A stretch of 64,000 nt of DNA from Candidatus Omnitrophota bacterium (GTDB taxonomy: Bacteria; Hinthialibacterota; Hinthialibacteria; OLB16). Below are positions 43,069 through 53,000 of this stretch, piece by piece. The notes beneath the pieces are model-generated. The model was given only the letters and a program-made list of their open reading frames with translations, had not been told where the DNA came from and ran no database searches. A program made the position numbers and the translations under genes. How positions within the stretch are numbered: position 1 is the first letter of the stretch; each line of letters begins with the position of its first letter. Where the stretch lies: NCBI GenBank assembly GCA_020632575.1, contig JACKFH010000009.1, positions 130,529-194,528 of the forward strand. Reading direction: 5' to 3'.

Positions 43069-43953
43069 TTAAAGGAAAACGTAATAGCGCGAAACGCGAT
43101 ACTTCAAATCGTCTTTCGCGTTCTCTTTCCAATCCTTGCGCGCCTTCTTCGGGTACACAATGATCTCTCCCTCGTTGTTGCGGAAGTTGAGACGGTGTTG
43201 GTCGCGAGGATCGCGGATAACAATCTTGGACTCCTCATCGCTCGCCCCTCCGAGATCGACAAAATCGCGCCCAGGCTCCACAGTTGGCGGCATCGTGCCG
43301 GCGGGCCCCTCCTCGGGCGCCACATCCGGCTCTCCCAAAAGGGATCGAGCCTCGAGTTCCGGCGCCGCGAATTGTTCCTCAAAGGCCTCCTGGGTTTGTT
43401 CCCTCTGGGCTCTCATCTCGGCTTTTTGTTCCAGATCCTCGACCCGGTTGAGTTCGAAGGTGATTTGATCTCGGGGGACTCCATCCCAATTTAGGACCGC
43501 AGTGTATTCCCCCCACCCTCCAAGACGGGCCAACTCCAGCGGGTTGTAAAAGAACGCCACATCCTGGTTTCTTCTCAAACGGACACGATCCGCCGCGATG
43601 ATTCGATTATGTCTCGGAGCGATAATCTCGACTCCGATGTCCTCCCGAAGCGCGGTTTGCTCATCGAATTCCGTGCGAACGACCACCAGAACATAGGGGT
43701 CCCGATCGGTGAATTGGTCGGTCACGCCCACCCATCCGTAATCGTTTTCCCCCTTGCAGCTCCAAAGGTCATAGAGAAGGTTTCCATCGGGATAAACATG
43801 GGGGTCTTCCGGCTCGGGTTGACCCGGGACAAACTTGTCGGCGATCCAACCCAGCGGGGTCGAGAAGATTCCCGCCTGCGCGATTGGACTCCACGCCGCC
43901 AGGGTGATGGTGACTAGACCAAGAATTATGAGACACCGTTTCTTGCAGAACAT
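43069..43953 (-). CDS. Secreted protein with coiled-coil segment, unknown function
   Basis: A 294-residue protein starting at ATG 43953 (AAAAGGAG upstream), signal peptide cut near SPIAQA. It has a beta-rich first half (YPDGNLLYDLWSC, PYVLVVVRTEFDEQ, LGGWGEYTAVLNW), then a charged helical segment (VEDLEQKAEMRAQREQTQEAFEE, about residues 193-215) and an acidic, Pro-rich tail. I recognise no family. The order of genes suggests an envelope protein. The neighbour at 44055 is a membrane-anchored coiled-coil protein on the same strand, 101 nt upstream. Confidence 0.78.
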   Translation of the reverse strand: MFCKKRCLIILGLVTITLAAWSPIAQAGIFSTPLGWIADKFVPGQPEPEDPHVYPDGNLLYDLWSCKGENDYGWVGVTDQFTDRDPYVLVVVRTEFDEQTALREDIGVEIIAPRHNRIIAADRVRLRRNQDVAFFYNPLELARLGGWGEYTAVLNWDGVPRDQITFELNRVEDLEQKAEMRAQREQTQEAFEEQFAAPELEARSLLGEPDVAPEEGPAGTMPPTVEPGRDFVDLGGASDEESKIVIRDPRDQHRLNFRNNEGEIIVYPKKARKDWKENAKDDLKYRVSRYYVFL

Positions 43954-44054
43954 CAGACAGCTCCTTTTCGGAGAGGCCCCCACCCGGGACCTATCTCCAG
44001 AAAATCACTCTCCATCAAATGAAGAGATAGTGGCGCGGCGAAGAGATGAGGAAA

Positions 44055-44498
44055 CTATTTCTCCACATCGATTTTGATCGCCGGACCCTTTTCACCCGGT
44101 TCCTCCGCGCCCGAGGCATCCTCGGCGGGGGGAGTTTCTCCGCTGTCTGTGGCTGGTTCAGGTGGTGCAATGGACATGGCCAAGTTGGTTGCGGCTTCGG
44201 CGAGAAGCTCTTGCGAATCGGCAAGTTGCTCCTCCGCGTCCGCCCATTTCTCCAACTCGAGCCGTGCAAGTTGAGCAGTGAGACGATTGATGCTGGATGC
44301 CAAGGCGGTGTTGGCCGCCGACATCTGGTAATAGGTTCCCGCCAACCGGTCGATCGCCGCATCGGTCTCGCGCCCTGAGATCCGAGTGGCCTCCGCCCGG
44401 TCGCCATCGAAAACGCGCAGAAAAATATCCGCGCTCAATAGCAAACACAATCCAAAAATTAATGTCGATTGAATCCGAAAACGATTACGGTCGCTCAT
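44055..44498 (-). CDS. Small membrane-anchored coiled-coil protein
   Basis: A 147-residue protein starting at ATG 44498 (GGGGGAG upstream), an in-frame start further out being less likely. One membrane segment near the N-terminus (STLIFGLCLLLSADIFL) is followed by a helical region (ATRISGRETDAAIDRL, LARLELEKWADAEEQL) and an acidic Pro/Glu-rich end. No known family. Probably periplasm-facing. Confidence 0.75.
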   Translation of the reverse strand: MSDRNRFRIQSTLIFGLCLLLSADIFLRVFDGDRAEATRISGRETDAAIDRLAGTYYQMSAANTALASSINRLTAQLARLELEKWADAEEQLADSQELLAEAATNLAMSIAPPEPATDSGETPPAEDASGAEEPGEKGPAIKIDVEK

Positions 44499-44641
44499 AG
44501 TGGCTCTCCCCCTCGATTCAGCCCGACTCTTTCCCCAAAGAAGTCGAGGCATTCCCCTACTTTTTAAAATCTACCACTGGACGAGGCGGATGTAAATAAC
44601 CGTTCAGATTTTTTTAAAAACCGAGGGAAAGTGTCCATTTC

Positions 44642-45340
44642 CTAGAGATTGCCTCTCGATTGAGCGATCGGCGCCTCATCCAACCATTCCCGCGAAACCG
44701 CGAAGAGTTCCCGCTCGGGTATGGTTCCACCTCGCATCGCTTCAATGAGCAGGAGCAAATCGCAAGCATCGATCCGGCCGTCCCCATTGGGTGGCGGGCA
44801 GAGGTCGAGCGTTGTGACCGGGTTCGGTTCGGCGCCTTTGTAGAGTTGAATTGTGAGGGTGTCATCGAAACGCGGGGTTGTGGTTGTGGTAATAATGGTA
44901 TTGATATCCACTTGGCCGCATACAACTGTGATGTTTTGGGGGTCCTCGATGTCGCCAATATAATCCGTGCCTGGGTGAATGACGACCTCGACAGTGGTTG
45001 CCACATCGACCACAGGGTCAAGCGCCTTCCGGTCAAACAAGACATCGAACACATCAAAGCGGGTAAGTCCGTTGGAAAGAAGGATCGCATCAAAATCGCC
45101 CTCGAAGTCCGGGTCGAGTGGGTCGTTGAAGCCAACCCCCGTTGGGGTGAGTTCTGTCCGCTCGAGGAGAATCGCGAGGGTGACGATCGGGTCGTTGACC
45201 ACATCTTCATTAATGGTCTGTGAGTTAAGAACGCCATCCCCATTCTTATCATCTTTGGCGGTCATGGAGGCCACCGCTGCAGGCACGGCTAAGGCGAGAA
45301 GTATTATCCCACCGATGCGGGAGAGTGAGGCGGTCGTCAT
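44642..45340 (-). CDS. Secreted protein with one FDP repeat and a dockerin-like C-terminus
   Basis: A 232-residue protein; ATG 45340 has GGAGG upstream and overlaps the previous stop. Signal peptide near AVAS/M. The body has one copy of a repeat that reads GFNDPLDPDFEGDFDAILL, NGLTRFDVFDVLF; the neighbour at 45337 has two copies. The C-terminus, GDGRIDACDLLLLIEAM, then a second half ending VSREWL, matches a dockerin-like pair of F-hand loops. It is the last of six coupled genes (61292 to 44642). Function unknown; binding through the dockerin-like part is inferred. Confidence 0.85.
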   Translation of the reverse strand: MTTASLSRIGGIILLALAVPAAVASMTAKDDKNGDGVLNSQTINEDVVNDPIVTLAILLERTELTPTGVGFNDPLDPDFEGDFDAILLSNGLTRFDVFDVLFDRKALDPVVDVATTVEVVIHPGTDYIGDIEDPQNITVVCGQVDINTIITTTTTPRFDDTLTIQLYKGAEPNPVTTLDLCPPPNGDGRIDACDLLLLIEAMRGGTIPERELFAVSREWLDEAPIAQSRGNL

Positions 45341-46596
45341 GGGTTTCCTCCAAACGGTTCTTCGCTCAACCATTTCCGCGAGACCTCGAAGAGTTGTTGC
45401 TCCTCCCGAACCCCCTCCGCCATCTCCTCTATGAGCAAGAGCAGATCGCAGGCATCGATCTTCCCATCCCCATCAGGGGGCGGGCAGAGATCGAGGTTGA
45501 TCCCCGGCATGGGTTCGGCGCCTTCGAAGAGTTGGATGGTCAGGGTGTCCTCGAAGTGAGGGATACGAGTGGTGGTCAGTGTGGTAGTGGCGGAAATGGC
45601 CCCCTGAAGCATCTCGATTGCGTCGAAGACGGTCGAGGCGAGGATCGGAAATTCAGAAGGATCCTCAAAATCGTATAGCACATCGAACGCATCAAGGGTC
45701 CCAACAATAACCAAGTCGGCCGATGTATTGACGCCGGTGATATTCTGCGAAGTAGCCTCCTCAGGTTGGTCGGAGCGTGCGAACTCCACATGGGAGACAT
45801 CGGAACGGGTCAGACTATTCGCGGCGAGGATGTCGTCGAAATCCCCGGTGAAATCCGGGTCGATGGGACCGTCGAACTCGGCGCCGGTCGATGGGATGTC
45901 GGTCAATTCGAAAACCACGTTGAGGTCGACCACGAGCGGTTTGACGATGTCGTAAGCAATCAGAGTCAGATCGATCGTTCCTCCCGGGTCGTCGTCGGAC
46001 AGAGTGGCGATGGTGGGGGTCGTGAAAGTCTGGATGGTGAGGGTGTCCTTAAAGTGCGGGATGTGGGTCGTGGTGAGTGTGGTAGTGGCAGCAATGGCGC
46101 CGCTTTCTACTTCGATCCCATCGAATATCACATTGGCCACGTCGGGGAATTCCGAAGGATCCATAATATCGTGGAGTCCTTCCAACGGATCGAGGTCCCC
46201 CATAAATGCCAAGTCAGGCGTCGTATGAGCTTCTGTGACATTTTCCGAAGTGACTTCCTCCGTCTGTTCGGCGCGCGCGAACTCCACATCGGAGACATCG
46301 AAACGGGTCAGACCGTTCTCGGCGAGGATGCCGCCGAAATCGCCGGTGAAGTTTGGATCAATGGGATCGTCGAATTCCGAGCCGGTCGGCGCCCTGGCAA
46401 TCGGCTCGATGACCACGTTTAGAGTGATGATGGGTGGGCTGACGATATCGTAGACGACAAGAGCGAGATCGATCGTTCCTCCCGGGTCGTTATCGGAGAG
46501 CCGGGTAATGGTGGGTGTGGCAGCGGGCGCCGGGGTTCGCGCGAAGGCCGCGACGAACAAGATCATGCAAAAGCGAATATTCGATCTCCGAACCAT
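45337..46596 (-). CDS. Secreted protein with duplicated FDP repeat and dockerin-like C-terminus
   Basis: A 419-residue protein; ATG 46596 follows AGAAGGAGG. Signal peptide near PAPAA. Two ~170-residue copies follow each other: FDDPIDPNFTGDFGGILAEN...LTRFDVSDVEFARAEQ and FDGPIDPDFTGDFDDILAAN...LTRSDVSHVEFARSDQ, each after a RLSDNDPGGTIDL or TLSDDDPGGTIDL segment. The end GDGKIDACDLLLLIEEMAEG, then VSRKWL, is dockerin-like. Its stop overlaps the next gene, a one-copy version. A duplicated secreted binding protein is likely; the repeat family is not one I know. Confidence 0.85.
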   Translation of the reverse strand: MVRRSNIRFCMILFVAAFARTPAPAATPTITRLSDNDPGGTIDLALVVYDIVSPPIITLNVVIEPIARAPTGSEFDDPIDPNFTGDFGGILAENGLTRFDVSDVEFARAEQTEEVTSENVTEAHTTPDLAFMGDLDPLEGLHDIMDPSEFPDVANVIFDGIEVESGAIAATTTLTTTHIPHFKDTLTIQTFTTPTIATLSDDDPGGTIDLTLIAYDIVKPLVVDLNVVFELTDIPSTGAEFDGPIDPDFTGDFDDILAANSLTRSDVSHVEFARSDQPEEATSQNITGVNTSADLVIVGTLDAFDVLYDFEDPSEFPILASTVFDAIEMLQGAISATTTLTTTRIPHFEDTLTIQLFEGAEPMPGINLDLCPPPDGDGKIDACDLLLLIEEMAEGVREEQQLFEVSRKWLSEEPFGGNP

Positions 46597-46609
46597 GAGA
46601 TCCCTCCTT

Positions 46610-48127
46610 CTACCGGTCGAATCGTTTCCGGTTCTCGGCGGTGCAATCCGGTCGGTGCCAGTGAGATTCAAACTCGAAGAGGTCGAGACCACTGAACATT
46701 CCGTCCTCGGTCAGTTCCGCGGAAGCGCTTCCGACTTTGAAGGCATCGAGGAAGAGGACGCCATCGTTGCCGTCCACATCGCCATCCCGGTCGAAATCGG
46801 GATAGGGTTGAGGGCAGTGATTCGCCGCGCTTTCCCCGATGGCCACCAGTGTGGAAACATCGGGCATCGATTCGAGGACCAATGGCGATCCCTCCGGTAG
46901 GCTGCTCGCTCGGCTGACAATTGTGTGGGAATTGTCGGTCAAGTGAGTAACCCGAAAGCGATCCAGGAGTTGTCCGCTCGCATCATTGGCGGCTTCGAGA
47001 ACCACGAAATAGGTTTTCGATTGAGAGGGTGAAAGTTGAACATTCGGATCGCCGTCGGGAAGCGGGACCAACTGGATTCCCTTGCTTGATAGAGAAAAAT
47101 TGTCCAGGGTCGTCACAAGTGAATCCGCTCCAGCCTCGAAGGCGCCCGAGCCGTCATCGAGGTAGATGTAAAGATTGGCGATCACCGCATTGAGTTCGGC
47201 GTTGCCGATGCCTGGCAACGGAATCTGCTTGGTTGCGTTTCGAGAGATCGATTGGTCGCTTATCAGGTCCCTCTTTCCCGGTTGGAAGAAGGATGGATTC
47301 TGATAATCGGGTGTGATTTTTTGGGCATCCCCCTCGAGGCGAACCGGAGTGACCGCGCCGGAGGGCCAATCGATTGTCGCGACATCCCACATATCGTGGT
47401 TCGTCAGTTCGGCGGTCTCGGAGTAAACCACATCGCCGTCAATAAAGACCCTCAGCTTCGCGGTGCTGGAGCCATAACCGTGGTCGTTCCAGTAGTGAAC
47501 TCCCACACGGTATTTCGAGTCAATCTCCGGACTATTGAGGGAAATAATCTCGGGCCCGGCGCCGTCAACATCATCGCGGTCGAGGTTCGGGTTGTCCTTT
47601 GTGCTCGGGTCGGAGTCGCCCCAGTTGGGATTGCCGTTAAACCAAAACGTGTCCCACTTGATGTCGAACCAGGGATCGGGGGCGCCGTCATGGTCGAGAT
47701 CCACTCCCGCGTCGGCGTTGGGGTGGGCGAAATGGAGGTCGATGTCCGATCCTGCCTCGGGGCCGGTGTCCGTCTGATCGGGATCGTTGGGAGTGTCCCA
47801 AGTCAGTTCCAGCACAATCGATTTCGCGGGGACCGCCTCGCCTTTGTCGAAGCGTAAGGCGAACGTGTCGAGTTCGATGGAGGGTTCCGTTGGAGCGCCC
47901 AAATGATTGGCGGTAATTTTCAGAACCGAGGCCGACTGCCCGTCCGCGATGGTTTGGAACTCACCGGGGGCCACTGGGGATTGTGTCGGGAGAGAAAAAT
48001 CCCCGGCGGCGTTCCCCTTACCACCCTCCATTGACCACGCGGCGGGGAGGAACAGGATTGTGAGGATCACAGTTCCTATCACTATTTCTGTTTCTCTTCT
48101 TCGGTTTGGACGAGTAGGAAAAGACAC
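46610..48127 (-). CDS. Secreted protein with SDIDLHFAHPN domain and dockerin-like C-terminus
   Basis: A 505-residue protein starting at GTG 48127, 7 nt after GGAG; the ATG at 48131 is in another frame. A signal or anchor segment is at residues 15-32. Residues ~125-240 have AGSDIDLHFAHPN, NWGDSDPSTKDNPNLDRDDVDGAGPE and YRVGVHYWNDHG, a pattern I know from extracellular metal- or carbohydrate-binding domains in planctomycete-like genomes. The C-terminus DFDRDGDVDGNDGVLFLDAF ... FEFESHWH is dockerin-like. Spacing is 13 nt to the next gene and 21 nt from the previous, so it is mid-operon. Confidence 0.82.
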   Translation of the reverse strand: MSFPTRPNRRRETEIVIGTVILTILFLPAAWSMEGGKGNAAGDFSLPTQSPVAPGEFQTIADGQSASVLKITANHLGAPTEPSIELDTFALRFDKGEAVPAKSIVLELTWDTPNDPDQTDTGPEAGSDIDLHFAHPNADAGVDLDHDGAPDPWFDIKWDTFWFNGNPNWGDSDPSTKDNPNLDRDDVDGAGPEIISLNSPEIDSKYRVGVHYWNDHGYGSSTAKLRVFIDGDVVYSETAELTNHDMWDVATIDWPSGAVTPVRLEGDAQKITPDYQNPSFFQPGKRDLISDQSISRNATKQIPLPGIGNAELNAVIANLYIYLDDGSGAFEAGADSLVTTLDNFSLSSKGIQLVPLPDGDPNVQLSPSQSKTYFVVLEAANDASGQLLDRFRVTHLTDNSHTIVSRASSLPEGSPLVLESMPDVSTLVAIGESAANHCPQPYPDFDRDGDVDGNDGVLFLDAFKVGSASAELTEDGMFSGLDLFEFESHWHRPDCTAENRKRFDR

Positions 48128-48148
48128 TCATTCTCTCCTTTCAAAAGA

Positions 48149-49969
48149 TCACGGCGTTACGGTCATCATGTACCAACACTGACTGAATCGGAAAACATCG
48201 TCATCGTTGACCACATCGTCGCCGGTCAGATCGAAATCGAGATCTTGTGTGTCGACCGCCATCAGGAGTTGGAGAAGGTCTCGCGAATCGACAATCTGGT
48301 TTCCATCGAAGTCCAGGTTGTCGCATTCGATTCCTGGCTCGGGTGTCGGCGTGGGCGTCGGTCCCATTCCCTCGGTGACTTCCAAACAAGCGGAGAATTC
48401 GGAGGTGTCCATCGGGCTCCCCTCACCATCCAACCGAGTCGCGGTCGAAGTGATGAACTCTCCTGCCTGAACGCTTGAAGACACAAGCGAGTCGATCATG
48501 GCGTTTCCGGAACCGTCTGTGTCGACTGTATCGGAACCGAGGAACCGTTCGCCTTCGCCATTGCCGGAGGGATCGCAGGCCGTGTTCGCGAAGAACTCGA
48601 TGTGAAAAGAACTATTGGGTAGGCTGATGAGCGCGCCCTCGATCCTGGTTGTGTCGCCATTCGGGGTCACCGAGGTGAGATCCGGAAAATTCTGTGGATT
48701 GCCGGGCTGGGCATCGTCCGAGTCGTTCGCGGAGACTCCATCGTCATTCACATCGATCGCGAGCAAATCGTTTCCGAGAAAGGTGTTTCCAAGAAACGAT
48801 TGCGCGGGGCCGACATCGCTCGCGCTGGAGATCCCGTTGTGGCCGTTGCCTAGTCCGGCCAGACCGGAAAGGTTCGAACCGATTCGATTGTTCTCGAACC
48901 GGTTCTGAGTGGAGGTCGGCCCCTCGATGAAGACTCCGTTCTCCTCATTGCCTGAGATTAAATTCGAAGCGCCGGGGGTCGCCCCTCCGATGAGGTTTGA
49001 CGACGATTCAAGGAGGCGCACTCCATTGAGGGAATTCCCGATGGCGGCGGTCCCGGTTAGATCGGTTCCGACTCGATTGCCAAGGACACGAATGTTGGAG
49101 GAATCTCTGGAAAGGTTGATTCCGTGACGGTCGTTCCCGGAAACAAGGTTCCCCATTCCAATCTCCAATCCTCCAATCAGAATGTCGGCGGCGCCCAGAA
49201 TATGGATCCCGAAATTCTCGTTTCCCAAATCCGACGCGCCCATCGCGTCGGTACCAATGAAGTTTCCTTGAATCGTGTTTCCGGCCGAACTTGGTTCAAA
49301 AATTCCAATCCCTCGGAAATTGGCGGAGATGAGATTTCGGTCACCCGGGTCGGGTCCTCCAATCAGGTTGTCGGATGAATTAACAATCGCCACGCCGTCC
49401 GCTCCATTGCCGACCGCGATCGCTCCGGCGACATCCGTCCCGATAAAGTTTCCTTCAATTCGGTTTCCACCACCGAATTGGATGTAGACACCCACACCCT
49501 GAAATCGGTTGATCGCCAAACCGCGAATGACGGTTCCACCTCCAGTTACGTAAAAACAGGTGGCCCCCGCTCCGGCGAGACTCCCATCGATCTCGATTTT
49601 CAATACTGTGTTGATCGGTTTATCGGGAGGATTGCTGTTCGGAACGGCGTCGTCTGAAGTCTGGGGGGTGGCCGCTCCTTGGGTAAAACCATCAATAACC
49701 ACCGGATCGGTTAGGGTGGGCAAGGCCGACATGGGCTGAATGGAATGGGGGCCATCCCCGGATATATTAAACTCGATCGTATCGACTTCACCGAAAGAAG
49801 AATTCGAATCTTGGATCGCCTGACGGAGTGAACCCGTACCGTCGTCAGCGGTGTTGGTCACCATGAATGTCGCGCCTTCCGCCGGGATTACGACCAAAAA
49901 GGACTCGAGAAATACAGCAGTCCAAACAATAAGGGATCTGATATACAGAATCGTTCCGTACCTCCTCAA
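48149..49969 (-). CDS. Secreted beta-helix protein with one CSLREA-like module and dockerin-like C-terminus
   Basis: A 606-residue protein if read from the TTG at 49969; however, that TTG overlaps AGGAGG, and the codon correctly spaced (9 nt) after it is ATT at 49951. A signal peptide ends near PAEGA. One module: MVTNTADDGTGSLRQAIQDSN, a region of parallel beta-helix repeats (IEGNFIGTDVAG, NTIQGNFIGTDAMG, NLISGNEENG), then a beta-sandwich FHIEFFANTACDPSGNGEGERFLGSDTV. A PTPTPTPEPG linker leads to DFDGNQIVDSRDLLQLLMAV...FSQCWY, a dockerin-like end. Probably adhesin or polysaccharide-binding. Confidence 0.9.
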   Translation of the reverse strand: MRRYGTILYIRSLIVWTAVFLESFLVVIPAEGATFMVTNTADDGTGSLRQAIQDSNSSFGEVDTIEFNISGDGPHSIQPMSALPTLTDPVVIDGFTQGAATPQTSDDAVPNSNPPDKPINTVLKIEIDGSLAGAGATCFYVTGGGTVIRGLAINRFQGVGVYIQFGGGNRIEGNFIGTDVAGAIAVGNGADGVAIVNSSDNLIGGPDPGDRNLISANFRGIGIFEPSSAGNTIQGNFIGTDAMGASDLGNENFGIHILGAADILIGGLEIGMGNLVSGNDRHGINLSRDSSNIRVLGNRVGTDLTGTAAIGNSLNGVRLLESSSNLIGGATPGASNLISGNEENGVFIEGPTSTQNRFENNRIGSNLSGLAGLGNGHNGISSASDVGPAQSFLGNTFLGNDLLAIDVNDDGVSANDSDDAQPGNPQNFPDLTSVTPNGDTTRIEGALISLPNSSFHIEFFANTACDPSGNGEGERFLGSDTVDTDGSGNAMIDSLVSSSVQAGEFITSTATRLDGEGSPMDTSEFSACLEVTEGMGPTPTPTPEPGIECDNLDFDGNQIVDSRDLLQLLMAVDTQDLDFDLTGDDVVNDDDVFRFSQCWYMMTVTP

Positions 49970-50047
49970 GAGAATTTTATATGGTTCCGCCTTGCATCGA
50001 CTCCTTTACCTATTCGGTGAGAGCATCGTCGAACTCGCTCGAATATC

Positions 50048-53000
50048 TTATCGACCGTTCGCCATCGCATACCAACACTGGCTGAACCTGAATACGTCGT
50101 CGTCATTCACCAAGTTATCGCCCGTGAGATCGAAGTTCAGATCCTCTGAATCGATTGCCGCCAACAACATAAGCAGATCGCGTGAATCGACAATCTGGTC
50201 TCCATCGAAATCCAGGTTGTCACATTCGATAATGGGTCCCTCGGTCGGCGTCGGCGTGGGTTCGACACCATCGGTCACCTCGAAGCAAAGCGAGAATTCG
50301 GAGGTGTCGCTGGGGTTGCCGGTGGCGTCGATAAGTGTGGCGGTGGATGTCACGAAGTCGCCTGTGGCGACTTCGGATTCCAGATTGACTTCGATCCCCG
50401 CCAAGCCATTGGAATCGGTGAAAACAACTTCGGAACCGATAGGGAATTGCCCCTCGCCATAGCCTGTGGCGTCGCAGACTCTGTTCGCGTAAAAATCGAT
50501 CCGGAAGGCGGAGTCGGGCAGACTTTGAAGACCCCCGTGAATATCGGTGGAATTGACCCGCGAGCTAACCATGCTGATGACTGGGTAGTTCTGACGATTG
50601 TTGCTCCCGGTGTCTTGGTCCGGCGGCACGGAGTCCGGGGGGATGTCGTTCACATCGGGACCGTCGCCCTCGAGGTCGATCCCCATGTCGCCATTGAAGG
50701 CGATGGAATTCCGGAGCATCGAATTGTCGGTTCCGGCTTCGAAGAGCAGAATTCCCTCGATCGCGTTGCCTAGATCGACTGAACGGGTGAAATCCGTTCC
50801 AATATAATTGTTTTGTATGAGGTTCCTCGAGGACTCCGGCTCAACCAACCCCACTCCGCGAAACAGGTTTCCTCCAATGACATTGCCCGCCCCGGAAATG
50901 GGGCCTCCGATTAGGTTGTTGGAATCGGCGATGATGAATACGCCATTCTCTCCGTTGGGAAGTTTACGGATGCCTGTGGAGTCGACTCCGACAAAATTCC
51001 CCTGGACGACGTTGCCGATACCGCTGTTCTCTTGGAGAAGGATTCCGCTGTAGGTGTTCCCCGAAGCCACGTTTCGGTGTGCGGGGGATGATCCTCCCAC
51101 CGTGTTCGGACCGCTCCCCTCGTTGAAGATGCAAGTGACTCCGAACGCGTTGGGGCGAGCGATCGTCCCGCTGGCATCCGTCCCGAGAAAGTTCCCTTGG
51201 ACCGTATTATTCCCCACTCCGGATAAAAGGATGGCGGAGCCGCCGAAAACGTCCTGTTCGTCTGGGGAAAGGAAACCCTCGAACCCCCCGATCGCCAGCC
51301 CCTGAATGGTGCAACCCTCCGTGGACACGGTCAGGCCACTGAAACCGGGGTCGACGTTATCCCCGGCTATCTCCACCATGATGGATCCATCGAAACCGGC
51401 GGGGTCCGAGTTGGGGAAAGCCCCGGGTTGGGTGTACCCGTCGATGACAACGGGATCGGTGATGATCGGAAGTGGGCTTTCCAGAAGGATTGTATGGGGT
51501 CCATCTCCCGGAATATCGAAAGTGATCGTGTCCACCCCCGCGGTGAGGTTCGCACAGAGGATCGCCTGACGCAGACTGCCGTCGCCGCTGTCGTTGGTGT
51601 TGGTCACAACCGGCATGCAAGCGCCCGGACCGCCGATCCCGGAGGAGAACTCGGAGGTCTCCACCGGCGTTCCCATCGCGTCTTTCCTCGTCGCGGTCGC
51701 GGTGATGGATCGGTCCTCGGAGACTGCCACACCGGCATCGAAACTGATGGAGGCGGAACCGTCGCCATCTGTGGTGACATCGACCGAACCCAGATATTCC
51801 TCCCCCTCTCCGAAACCCGATAGATCCGGAGTCGTGTTCGAAAAGAACTCGATCCGGAAGTCGGTGCTCGGGGTGCTGTTCAAGGTTCCCTCAAGCACCG
51901 TCGTCGGGCTGTCGTTGCGAGAGGTCAGTCCGGGGAAATTCTGGAGATCGTTCGAGCCGGTGTCCTGGTCGGGAGGATTTCCCAAATCGTTGGTTGTGAC
52001 GCCGTCCCCGGTTAAATCGATGCCGAGACCGCCGTTGGAGAAAATCGAGTTGCCCAGAATCGCCACTTCTCTGGCGGCGGGGTTGTTGATCGACTCTCGG
52101 TGGACATAGATCCCGACGGTTTCGTTGAAGGCGATCAGGTTATCCCGGATCGTGGCTCCGTTTCCGTTGGCGTCGATTCCGAGCAGATTGGGCCGGCCCA
52201 TCGATCCCGTTGGATCGACACCGATGAGGTTGCCTTGAATGAGAGTCCCAAGTGCGCCCTCTCCGGAACCCCCTCCATTCGTTTCGACACCCGAATCGTC
52301 GTTACCCGAGATGACATTGCTGTCGGCGGGGTTCGGACCGCCGACTCGGTTGTTGAGAGTCCTGTTAATGAAGACCCCAAAGTCGTTACCCGCGGTGGAG
52401 CCATCGGGAGCCACTCCCAGGTAATTTCCAGTGATGATGTTATCGTCTCTCTCTGAGATGTAGATCGCCGCTCCTTCGAAACCATCCGTAAAATGGGTGA
52501 TGGAGAGACCGCGGACGATGCTCGAACCAGCCGATAGCAACAGACCCGGTACGAAGTCCGGTGTGTCGGTCCCATCAATTTGAATTTGAATCACCGAGTT
52601 TACGGGTGTCCCGATCGGGTTGGTGTTGGCCGAAGCGCCAGGCTGGGTGTACCCGTCGATGATGATCGGGTCGATGATGTTCGGGAGTCCATCCTCCACC
52701 TGGATCGTGTGGGGGCCTTGGCCGGGGATGTTGAAGGAAACCGTATCCACACCCTCGATAGCGTTGGCGCAATACAACGCTCGGCGGAGGGTGCCCGGTC
52801 CCTTGAACTGGTCGTTGGTCACCACCACACCGCATCCCTCCACCGGGAAGGCTCCGTTGAATTCCGAGGTGTTCCCGCCCGGGTCGGTGGCGGTGCAGGT
52901 GATGAATTCGTAACCGGCTGGCGCCGCGGGCAAACTCTCCGAAAAGGTCGCGTCGCCGTTCGAGTCCGTGGTCACTTGGGTCGTTCCAATATATAGGGCT

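Noticed and set aside
44575..44641. Possible terminator after the dockerin run
   Set aside because: Only a weak GGAAA/TTTCC stem before the T-tract; not strong enough to list.
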